Assembly: GCA_900552415.1 (NCBI GenBank)
Contig: USAD01000001.1
Location: 1 to 48,051, forward strand
Source: an uncultured Parabacteroides sp.
Lineage (GTDB): Bacteria; Bacteroidota; Bacteroidia; Bacteroidales; Tannerellaceae
Direction: 5' to 3'
DNA length: 48,051 bases
This document shows positions 41,909-48,051 of this stretch, in pieces (the first letter of the stretch is position 1; each line of letters opens with the position of its first letter). Both the position numbers and the translations under genes were made by a program. Under the pieces are notes generated by a model. It worked only from the letters and a program-made list of their open reading frames with translations, was not told where the DNA came from and did not search any database.

Positions 41909-43231
41909 ATGTTTATGGACATGGAAAACGATAAGGATATCAGGGATCGCTTGCGGTCCGGAGAGAGTTGCTTGGCTTTGGTTGGGCTGGGCTATGTCGG
42001 CTTGCCGTTGGCGATGGCATTTGCCAGCCGGATTAAGGTGATTGGTTTTGACGTGAACGAGGAACGTCTTTCCCGTTTGCGTGAGGGAATTGATCCCTGT
42101 GGTGAGCTTCCCGGTTCCGTTTTCGAGGGCAAGTCAATCAGCTTTACGTCCGATCCGGAGCGTTTGCGTGAGGCCTCGTTTTATATCGTGGCCGTGCCGA
42201 CGCCGATCGATCGTCACAACCAGCCCGATTTGGAGCCGTTGCTTCAGGCGACCCATACGATTGGACGAGTCCTGAAGCCGGGCGATTATGTGGTCTATGA
42301 GTCGACTGTTTATCCGGGATGTACGGAAGAGGATTGCCTTCCGATCCTGGAACGGTTATCGGGCCTTAAAGTGGGGCGCGACTTTAAGCTGGGATATTCG
42401 CCCGAGCGAATCAATCCGGGCGATAAGCGGCATACGTTGGCTAATACGGTAAAGATTGTTTCGGGATGTGATGCAGAGACTTTGGAAACGGTGGCTAAGG
42501 TTTACGAGTTTGTAGTGAAACCGGGAGTACATCGGGCTCCGAATATTAAGGTGGCTGAGGCCGGGAAGATTATTGAAAATACACAACGGGATGTGAATAT
42601 AGCTCTGATGAACGAGTTATCCATTATTTTCAGCCGTATTGGTATCAACACGTATGACGTGTTGGAAGCTGCCGGGACGAAATGGAATTTCTTGAAATTC
42701 TACCCGGGATTGGTAGGGGGACATTGTATAGGAGTTGACCCTTATTACCTGGTGTACAAGGCGAAAGAGCTGAAATATCATACGAAGATGATCAACTCGG
42801 GTCGTTTTGTCAATGACTCGATGGGTGGCTATATCGCCAAGAAGGTGGTGAAACGGATGATCGCCCGGGGTAAGAATATTTTGGGGGCACGGGTATTGGT
42901 CATGGGCATCACCTTCAAGGAGGATGTCTCGGATATCCGCAACTCGAAAGTCGTGGATATTATCAATGAGTTCAAGGATTTTGGTGTGCGTGTGGATGTG
43001 GTGGATCCATATGCCTCGGCGGTGGAGGTCATGCGTGAATATGGTTTGACCTTGTCTGAAAAGCCTGAGAATGGGGCCTATGATGCCGTCGTGGTCGCCG
43101 TGTCTCATCGTTCGTATCTGGCGCTCGAGGAGTCCGATTTCAAGTCGCTGATGGTTGGAGATGGAGTTTTGGCGGATGTGAAAGGACTTTATCGTGGCCG
43201 TATCCACGAGTTGGCTTATTGGAGTTTATAA
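41909..43231 (+). CDS. UDP-N-acetyl-hexosamine 6-dehydrogenase-like (WbpO/TviB type)
   Basis: A 440-residue NAD-dependent dehydrogenase oxidising a UDP-N-acetylhexosamine to the uronic acid for surface polysaccharide. The three ATGs at 41909, 41915 and 41921 are all possible starts. NAD site: LVGLGYVGLPLAMAFA near 24-39. Catalytic Cys: GGHCIGVDPYYL near 271-282. Other motifs: YESTVYPGCTEE, GYSPERINPGD, FKEDVSDIRNSKV and the C-terminal domain VVDPYA. Length fits the TviB/WbpO branch. No other capsule genes are adjacent. Confidence 0.9.
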   Translation: MFMDMENDKDIRDRLRSGESCLALVGLGYVGLPLAMAFASRIKVIGFDVNEERLSRLREGIDPCGELPGSVFEGKSISFTSDPERLREASFYIVAVPTPIDRHNQPDLEPLLQATHTIGRVLKPGDYVVYESTVYPGCTEEDCLPILERLSGLKVGRDFKLGYSPERINPGDKRHTLANTVKIVSGCDAETLETVAKVYEFVVKPGVHRAPNIKVAEAGKIIENTQRDVNIALMNELSIIFSRIGINTYDVLEAAGTKWNFLKFYPGLVGGHCIGVDPYYLVYKAKELKYHTKMINSGRFVNDSMGGYIAKKVVKRMIARGKNILGARVLVMGITFKEDVSDIRNSKVVDIINEFKDFGVRVDVVDPYASAVEVMREYGLTLSEKPENGAYDAVVVAVSHRSYLALEESDFKSLMVGDGVLADVKGLYRGRIHELAYWSL

Positions 43232-43316
43232 GGTCTATTTGGATGGGATGGTTTCCGGTATCTAAGGTTTATTTAGTATATTTTTTTGAAAACATGTTGT
43301 AAAATACATTTTATAA

Positions 43317-43348
43317 TTTGTTCAGTCGAGAGAAAAGGGCCATCTTTG
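43317..43348 (+). promoter_or_regulatory. Promoter of a candidate small RNA
   Basis: TTTG (43317-43320), a 20-bp spacer, then CATCTTTG (43341-43348), one base from TAnnTTTG and followed by C. No coding start follows before the terminator hairpin. Confidence 0.5.
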
Positions 43349-43353
43349 CACCC

Positions 43354-43446
43354 AGATAACCTAAACAATCTTTTTGCCTTAAAGACTAATACCTATTAAA
43401 AACCTATAAAGAGAGCCTTTGCGAAAAGACTCTCTTTATGTTTTTA
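43354..43446 (+). ncRNA. Candidate small RNA (~93 nt)
   Basis: Bounded by the promoter at 43317-43348 and a terminator hairpin (43408-43437). No start codon with a usable frame is seen inside. It could also be the leader or readthrough tail of the nucleotide-sugar dehydrogenase mRNA. I do not recognise an RNA family. Confidence 0.4.
43408..43446 (+). terminator. Intrinsic terminator of the candidate sRNA / dehydrogenase mRNA
   Basis: AAAGAGAG (43408-43415) pairs with CTCTCTTT (43430-43437), 14-nt loop, followed by ATGTTTTT. Confidence 0.75.
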
Positions 43447-43494
43447 ATGGGGTCTTGTTTCTGGAATTGGTTGCCAATAGCTTGGAACCTCTTT

Positions 43495-43597
43495 CCAGTC
43501 CGATAAGCATCGGACTGGAGTACTTTCCCAATAGTACTGGAGTTTTCTTCGGACAGTACTGGAGTTTGTTCCGGACAGTACTGGCTTTATGTCCGGT
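43495..43597. repeat. Palindromic block with 22-bp direct repeats
   Basis: A 10-bp perfect hairpin CCAGTCCGAT-AAGC-ATCGGACTGG (43495-43518) is followed by AGTACT copies. Then come three 22-bp units starting at 43533, 43555 and 43577, each beginning AGTACTGG; the first two end TTCGGAC and TCCGGAC. CCGGAC (43571-43576) can also pair with GTCCGG (43591-43596). It lies between the sRNA terminator and the 3' end of the minus-strand gene at 43610. Confidence 0.75.
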
Positions 43598-43609
43598 TTC
43601 GTTCATATT

Positions 43610-44881
43610 TTATTTCTTATCCTTTTCGTGCCATTTCTTGAGCTTATGGACAGCGTTCTCGAGCGATTCCGTCGGTTCGATAATGTTGTAGTCTCCCCAG
43701 AATTGTTCGTCTGCGAAATCGGACACCTTATCGGAAAGCGACTGGTTTGACTTGAACGAGATCTTGTAAGGAATCCGTTCCTCCGCCATCTTGCCGTCCG
43801 TGACTACCATCTCGGAGGTCATCGTGTAGTTGGTCGAGAAAAGCTTTCGTTTCCAGTCGCACTTGAACCGGATCTCGTTGCGGATGTAATTGAGCCAGGT
43901 GACACCTTGCCGCTCGCTGTAGGTGACGAGGTAAGTGACCCCGATCGGGCGGAAACGCAATCCGAATGGCTTTTTCTTCAGGATTGCGTCAGTCGCTTTC
44001 AGTCGGTCGCTCATGTCGAGCTCGAATTCCGCCCGGCTAAACGACAGGCGTTTCTTGTCGATGTAGAGCTTTCCTTTGTACAACGCATAGGGCAGGGACG
44101 CTTGGGGTTGGAAATCGATCACGTAATGTGGTCGTTCATCGAGCACTGTGCTTCCTTCCAGACGGAAGGCGTAATAGGGCATGAGCTCCGGATCGAGCAG
44201 CAAATAGGGATTCTTGACGATATCGACATAGAGGGAAAGGTTCGGGCCTCCCAGCAATTTGACGATCAAGGTATCGCTTACTTTGGGGCTGAGCAGTTTG
44301 CGCCCTTTCAGGATCTGTACCCGGTCGGACGAGGCGTCAACCCGTTTGTAGGCGGTCTTGTAGATATCGATAATCGCTTCCGAGATGGTGATGTAGCGCC
44401 GTCCCTTTTGGGCGGTTTCCCGATAGAAGCCGGTCAGCATGCTTTCCGTTGCCGGATAATTGGTGGGAATCTTGCTCATCGCCTCCAGGACAATGGGCCG
44501 GGCGTCGCCACCACGGATAATTACCTCGTCCAAGCTGGTTGGATTGGGCTCCAGATAGACGGTGTATCCTGAGATGTCTTTGCCCGACAAGGGGATGACC
44601 GTGTTCAGGTAGCCGATGTGCGACACCTCGACAGGACGGTTCGAGAAGGCTTTCTGGATCTTGACCGAGAAGGCGCCGTCGGCGTTGGTGACTGTTCCGA
44701 TGTTGGTTCCCGCGACGGTGATGTTGACATATTCCAGCTTTTTCTTGCTTTCCTTGTCACGTACGAGGCCCTCTACCGTGATGAAGTTGCCCGAGGGCGT
44801 CTCCACTTGTGCGGTGAGGTGGATGGTCGGGATCATGAGCAACGCCATCAATCCCAGAATCAATCGAGTGAGCGTTTTCAT
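43610..44881 (-). CDS. Carboxypeptidase-regulatory-like domain envelope protein
   Basis: A 423-residue exported protein. I start at the ATG at 44881 (MKTLTRL); an ATG three codons upstream is possible. Signal peptide about 1-24 (ends LTA). The carboxypeptidase-regulatory-like beta domain (about 34-110) shows the usual VEGLVRDKESKKKLEYVNI and TNADGAFSVKI, as at the N-terminus of TonB receptors. The remaining ~310 residues are a beta-rich domain without a barrel end motif, seen in Bacteroidetes periplasmic or outer-membrane proteins of unknown function. There is no catalytic motif. It is convergent with the nucleotide-sugar dehydrogenase. Confidence 0.8.
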   Translation of the reverse strand: MKTLTRLILGLMALLMIPTIHLTAQVETPSGNFITVEGLVRDKESKKKLEYVNITVAGTNIGTVTNADGAFSVKIQKAFSNRPVEVSHIGYLNTVIPLSGKDISGYTVYLEPNPTSLDEVIIRGGDARPIVLEAMSKIPTNYPATESMLTGFYRETAQKGRRYITISEAIIDIYKTAYKRVDASSDRVQILKGRKLLSPKVSDTLIVKLLGGPNLSLYVDIVKNPYLLLDPELMPYYAFRLEGSTVLDERPHYVIDFQPQASLPYALYKGKLYIDKKRLSFSRAEFELDMSDRLKATDAILKKKPFGLRFRPIGVTYLVTYSERQGVTWLNYIRNEIRFKCDWKRKLFSTNYTMTSEMVVTDGKMAEERIPYKISFKSNQSLSDKVSDFADEQFWGDYNIIEPTESLENAVHKLKKWHEKDKK

Positions 44882-44945
44882 ATCTGTCATATTTTAGGTT
44901 AAACATCGTTCTTCCTTTTTCCCTTTCGCCCATTCCTTCCAGATC

Positions 44946-44961
44946 GGGACACGGTTGTCCC
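44946..44961 (-). terminator. Short hairpin after oxyR
   Basis: GGGACA-CGGT-TGTCCC, a 6-bp stem located 19 bp after the oxyR stop; no clear T-tract on the minus strand. Confidence 0.35.
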
Positions 44962-44979
44962 CTTTCTCTTTCTTCTCTT

Positions 44980-45906
44980 TTACATCACCTTTTGGCCGGG
45001 TTGGAGGGTAAGCATGCTCTTTGGAACGCTTTTACGGATGGTGTCTATCACGAGACGGGCCATCTGATGGCGTACGAAATCCTTGCGGGTAACCCAGACG
45101 ATCGCTCTTGTCGGTACCGGAATGGCGAAAGGACGGACCAACTCCTGCTGGCGCTCGCTCAACTGGTGAGTGGCCAGTTCGGGGATGAAGGTCATGCCGC
45201 TTCCGCTCTCGACCATCCGCATGAATGTCTCCAGGCTTCCGAGCCGATAGGCGGCCTGGTGAAGGCGGACCTTCTCCATCTGGCAAAAACGGACCAGCTG
45301 GTCGCGGAAACAATGGCCCTCGTCAAGCAGCCAAAGCCGCTCCTCACTGATGTCGGCAGAGCGGATCCGCTCATTCTTGAAGACCGGCTCGTTCTTGGCC
45401 ACATAGCCGAAGAAGCGCTCGTAGAACAGGATCTCTCCACGCAGTTGGCTCTCCACGGGCTCGTTGGCGATAATGGCGGCGTCGATATCGCCATCTATCA
45501 AGGCCTTGATCGCCTGGGCTGTCTTCATCTCCATAACCCGGATGTCGAGCTCCTCCTTTTTCTCCATCATGGCCGGGAAGAAACGGGGCAGGAGGTAAGG
45601 CGCGATGGTGGGCAGCACGGCCAGATGGAAGGTGCCTTTCAGCGACTGCTCCTCCTCGTTTACGATGTCCTTGATCAACGCGGCCTGGTGCAAGACGACG
45701 CGGGCCTGCTCGATGATTTTCTTGCCGGCCGGAGTCGGGCGGATGGGTTGCAAGGCACGATCAAAGATCTTGACACCAAGCTCGTCCTCCAGCTTCTGGA
45801 TCATCATGCTCAAGGTAGGCTGGGTGACGCGGCAATGCTCCGCCGCCTTAGCGAAATGACGGTATTGGTCCACCGCCAGGATATATTCTAATTGCTGGAT
45901 GTTCAT
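44980..45906 (-). CDS. oxyR: Hydrogen-peroxide sensor regulator OxyR (LysR family)
   Basis: A 308-residue LysR-type regulator: N-terminal HTH (about 1-60; MNIQQLEYILAVDQYRHFAKAAEHCRVTQPTLSMMIQKLE) and a LysR substrate domain. The redox pair typical of OxyR is visible in GHCFRDQLVRFC near residues 200-210, with the same 8-residue spacing as E. coli Cys199/Cys208, so this is a true peroxide sensor rather than a generic LysR. It activates katA/ahpC/dps-type genes, none of which is in the window. It is divergent from the tetR operon. Confidence 0.93.
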   Translation of the reverse strand: MNIQQLEYILAVDQYRHFAKAAEHCRVTQPTLSMMIQKLEDELGVKIFDRALQPIRPTPAGKKIIEQARVVLHQAALIKDIVNEEEQSLKGTFHLAVLPTIAPYLLPRFFPAMMEKKEELDIRVMEMKTAQAIKALIDGDIDAAIIANEPVESQLRGEILFYERFFGYVAKNEPVFKNERIRSADISEERLWLLDEGHCFRDQLVRFCQMEKVRLHQAAYRLGSLETFMRMVESGSGMTFIPELATHQLSERQQELVRPFAIPVPTRAIVWVTRKDFVRHQMARLVIDTIRKSVPKSMLTLQPGQKVM

Positions 45907-45943
45907 GACAATATCAGTGTGAATAGTTAATTTAGATCCTCTA

Positions 45944-45951
45944 CAAAATTA
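45944..45951 (-). promoter_or_regulatory. -7 promoter element for oxyR
   Basis: The minus strand reads TAATTTTG (TAnnTTTG), 38 bp before the oxyR start. No clean -33 TTTG. Confidence 0.5.
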
Positions 45952-46042
45952 GTCTTTTTTCCGGATTGGGAAAGTGCTTTGGCCCATAAATTGGATTTTC
46001 CCCCGGACTTTCGTGGCCGTTGTTTATTTCCGCCTCGATTCT

Positions 46043-46073
46043 TTTGTTGTGTTGGGAAATGTTTTTACATTTG
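46043..46073 (+). promoter_or_regulatory. Promoter of the tetR-tolC operon
   Basis: TTTG (46043-46046), a 19-bp spacer and TACATTTG (46066-46073), exact for both elements. Transcription would start near 46080. Confidence 0.88.
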
Positions 46074-46075
46074 CG

Positions 46076-46095
46076 TCTGACAATAGTGTCAAACA
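46076..46095 (+). promoter_or_regulatory. Palindromic TetR operator over the start of transcription
   Basis: Core TGACA-ATAG-TGTCA (46078-46091); with flanks GTCTGACA/TGTCAAAC the palindrome extends to 20 bp with one mismatch. It begins just after the -7 element, the usual position for a repressor. Confidence 0.75.
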
Positions 46096-46127
46096 GGGGA
46101 GTCACTCCCTATAATGCTTATACTAAT

Positions 46128-46778
46128 ATGAGTAACGAGAACCAACCTATCAATATGGAGGCGCATATCATAGAGGCGGCCAAGCGAGTCTTCGTGCGAA
46201 AAGGTTTCGAGGCGGCGACCATGAGCGACGTGGCGACCGAGGCAGGCATCGGACGGACCGCCTTACATTATTATTATCGGACAAAGGAGCGATTGTTCGA
46301 GGCGGTGCTTGAGGAGTTGTCCTCTGGATTGTTCCCGAATATCGATCGGATCCTGGAGCGGAACAGTGAGGCGACCTTTTTGGAACTTCTGCCCGACCTG
46401 CTGGATCTTTATATGGGGATCATCTGGCGCAACCGGATGCTCCCGGTGTTTATTGTCAATGAGCTGAATCGTGACCCGGTCCATTTCATCTCGGCCTTGA
46501 CTCGTGATCCGGAACGAATAAAGCCATTGCTCCGGTTGCGTGAACGGATCGAGCGGGAGATGGCAGCAGGGCTCATGCGGCAAATGCCGGTGATTGATGT
46601 CCTTTCGGTTGTCGTCAGTCTGGTGATCTTCCCCATGCTGGTACGCCAACCCCTGACAATGATCCTGATGGAAGGTGATGAGGAGCGCTTTGGCCGCTGG
46701 TGGCTCGGACGACGGCCTTTAGTGGTCGATCAGGTGAAGGCTCTGCTGAAGCCGGATGGAGAGGAGGTGCCGTCATGA
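46128..46778 (+). CDS. TetR/AcrR-family transcriptional repressor
   Basis: A 216-residue repressor. I start at the ATG at 46128 (MSNENQPINMEAHII); the ORF extends upstream across the promoter, so earlier ATGs are excluded by the position of the predicted transcription start. HTH at about 10-60: EAAKRVFVRKGFEAATMSDVATEAGIGRTALHYYYRTKERLFEAV. The C-terminal ligand domain is variable. Its stop overlaps the start of a tolC-like gene (ATGA), so it most likely represses its own efflux operon through the palindrome at 46076-46095. Confidence 0.94.
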   Translation: MSNENQPINMEAHIIEAAKRVFVRKGFEAATMSDVATEAGIGRTALHYYYRTKERLFEAVLEELSSGLFPNIDRILERNSEATFLELLPDLLDLYMGIIWRNRMLPVFIVNELNRDPVHFISALTRDPERIKPLLRLRERIEREMAAGLMRQMPVIDVLSVVVSLVIFPMLVRQPLTMILMEGDEERFGRWWLGRRPLVVDQVKALLKPDGEEVPS

Positions 46779-48051
46779 GACGCCGCGGACTGTTAGTTGT
46801 TGCCCTTTGCCTTTTTGGGATAGGGCTTTGTGCCGGGCAGGCTTCGCTTTCCCTGACCGAGTGTTATGCCTTGGCTCGGGCGAATTATCCGCTCATTAAG
46901 CGTATGGACCTGATTGACCGTTCGGAGAGCTATTCTCTGGATAACGCCGCTAAGGCGTGGCTGCCTCAGGTGAACGTGAGCGCCCAGGCCTCTTATCAGA
47001 GTGACGTGACTAAACTGCCATTTGACCAGGAGAAGATCTCCGCCTTGATTCCAGGGTTTGAGATTCCCGTGCTCGATAAGGATCAATACCGTGCGGTAGC
47101 CGAGGTGAACCAGATGATTTGGGACGGAGGCGGAACTCGGGCGACCAAGGCGGTCGTAAGGGCGGAGGCGGAAGTCAGCAAGAGCCAATTGGAGAATGAT
47201 CTATATCTTCTCAACGACCGGGTGAACCAGCTCTATTTCGGTTGCCTCCTGCAGGATGAGTTATTGGAACAAAACCGCCTGCTTTTGGCCGACCTTGAGG
47301 TGAACCTGGCCCAGGTCGAGGCGATGGAGCAGAATGGTGTCGCTAACCGGTCCGATTGGGAGAGACTGCGGGTAGCGCAGTTGGAGGCCCGGCAGCAACG
47401 TGTCGGGATCGAGGCCTCGGGAGTGGCTTTCCGGCGGATGCTGGCCGAGTTGATAGGTCTTTCGGCAGACTCGCTCCGATTGGAAACGCCAGCCGATCCC
47501 GGCCTTTTGTCCATGACGGTTGCCCGCCCGGAATTACGTTATTTTGAGGCTTTGGAGAATCTGAGCCAGACTCGTGAGCGACAACTGACGGCCGGCTGGA
47601 TGCCTCGAGTGGGCGCTTTTGTGCAAGGCGGTTACGGGCGACCTGGACTGGATATGTTGGACGTTGATTTTGCCGCCTATTATGTAGCGGGCATTCGGTT
47701 GACCTGGAACTTGGGCAAACTCTATACGCTGGCCAACGACCGCCGGAAGCTGGCCACTGAGCGGCGTGAGATAGAGGCCAGGCGTGAGACTTTCCTTCTC
47801 AATACCCGGCTCGATCTGTTGAACCGGCAGGAGGAGATCAGGCGATTATCAGAGCAATTGCGCGACGATGAGGAGATCATCGAGCTTCGGACCAGTGTCA
47901 AAGAGGCTGCCGAGGCCAAGCTTCAGAATGGCGTGATCTCCGTGGCGGACTTGATTCGCGAGATAAACGCCGTTGATCAGGCACGCCAGGAAGAGGCAAT
48001 CCGACGCCTGCGTCGGTTGATGGCAATCTACGATTACATATACGTTCGGGG
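46775..48051 (+). CDS. TolC-family outer-membrane efflux protein (3' end beyond the window)
   Basis: Open from ATG at 46775 to the last base with no stop: at least 425 residues. Signal peptide about 1-22 (MRRRGLLVVALCLFG, ending CAG). The tandem OEP repeats are seen as SLTECYALARANYPLIK near 27, the long helices rich in Glu/Leu/Arg (e.g. LAQVEAMEQNGVANRSDWERLRVAQLEA), and the second repeat with GIRLTWNLG and KEAAEAKLQNGVISVADLIREI. It forms the outer channel of an RND or ABC efflux/secretion system; the membrane-fusion and pump genes are expected just downstream. Confidence 0.93.
   Translation, partial: MRRRGLLVVALCLFGIGLCAGQASLSLTECYALARANYPLIKRMDLIDRSESYSLDNAAKAWLPQVNVSAQASYQSDVTKLPFDQEKISALIPGFEIPVLDKDQYRAVAEVNQMIWDGGGTRATKAVVRAEAEVSKSQLENDLYLLNDRVNQLYFGCLLQDELLEQNRLLLADLEVNLAQVEAMEQNGVANRSDWERLRVAQLEARQQRVGIEASGVAFRRMLAELIGLSADSLRLETPADPGLLSMTVARPELRYFEALENLSQTRERQLTAGWMPRVGAFVQGGYGRPGLDMLDVDFAAYYVAGIRLTWNLGKLYTLANDRRKLATERREIEARRETFLLNTRLDLLNRQEEIRRLSEQLRDDEEIIELRTSVKEAAEAKLQNGVISVADLIREINAVDQARQEEAIRRLRRLMAIYDYIYVR

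Noticed and set aside
43533..43597. CRISPR or minisatellite coding repeat
   Set aside because: Only three 22-bp units, no spacers, not within a reading frame.
44992..45891. 299-codon plus-strand frame opposite oxyR
   Set aside because: Antisense shadow of oxyR in a GC-rich gene; OxyR motifs on the minus strand including the Cys pair are unmistakable.
46020..46127. 36-residue N-terminal extension of the TetR protein
   Set aside because: Covers the promoter and operator; a TetR start at 46128 is standard.

Overview
The window looks like chromosome from a Bacteroidales bacterium. The support is: several promoters with the Bacteroidetes-type -7 element TAnnTTTG, some with TTTG 19-20 bp upstream; the Bacteroidetes-specific small protein DUF4295 beside ribosomal genes rpmG and rpmB; FecI/FecR/TonB-receptor regulation with STN and DUF4974 domains; a PorD-like (DUF4835) gene; and many lipoproteins, sulfatases and glycosidases typical of glycan-feeding gut or oral species. 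The genus cannot be fixed from the sequence alone; something near Parabacteroides/Tannerellaceae is a guess.

Layout. 1-4548 (+): 3' part of manA with terminator, ettA, a secreted DUF1080 protein and glyA. 4589-13151: a GH20 hexosaminidase lipoprotein; a divergent AraC regulator; a translationally coupled metallo-beta-lactamase-fold/radical-SAM pair; and a two-component system followed by two exported PepSY-like proteins. 13248-19291 (-): sulfatase, ECF sigma factor, FecR anti-sigma and a TonB-dependent receptor, a complete cell-surface signalling cassette without SusD. 19465-26046 (-): secreted Pro-rich protein, recN, porD-like, coaBC, a DEDDh exonuclease and dnaN, most of them nearly contiguous. 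26209-26822 (-): DUF4295, rpmG, rpmB. 27088-28250 (-): ridA, rlmB. 28284-29195: no gene, but a dense array of hairpins. 29196-33972: a Tat-exported Gfo/Idh/MocA oxidoreductase, a sensor kinase/regulator pair and a divergent GH5 lipoprotein. 33979-37974: a 1331-residue protein joining a degenerate NERD-like domain, a Cas4/Dna2-like nuclease and a Dna2/NAM7-type helicase. 38012-43231: small membrane protein, upp, murB, a PhnP-like hydrolase, a membrane-anchored DNA/RNA endonuclease and a nucleotide-sugar dehydrogenase. 43232-43609: candidate small RNA and a second 22-bp repeat array. 43610-48051: an outer-membrane/periplasmic carboxypeptidase-regulatory-like protein, oxyR, and a TetR-tolC operon (tolC cut by the window end) with a clear palindromic operator on its promoter.

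The most unusual points are: (i) a change of codon style near 4550 and again near 27050, with the central block (including dnaN, rpmB, recN, coaBC) favouring GAA/CTG while both flanks favour GAG/TTG; (ii) two intergenic arrays with 22-bp period made of palindromes; (iii) a stand-alone promoter-to-terminator unit that could be a ~95-nt sRNA; (iv) the NERD/Dna2-like nuclease-helicase; and (v) two long hairpins next to regulatory genes. I see no CRISPR array, tRNA, rRNA, transposase or prophage genes.
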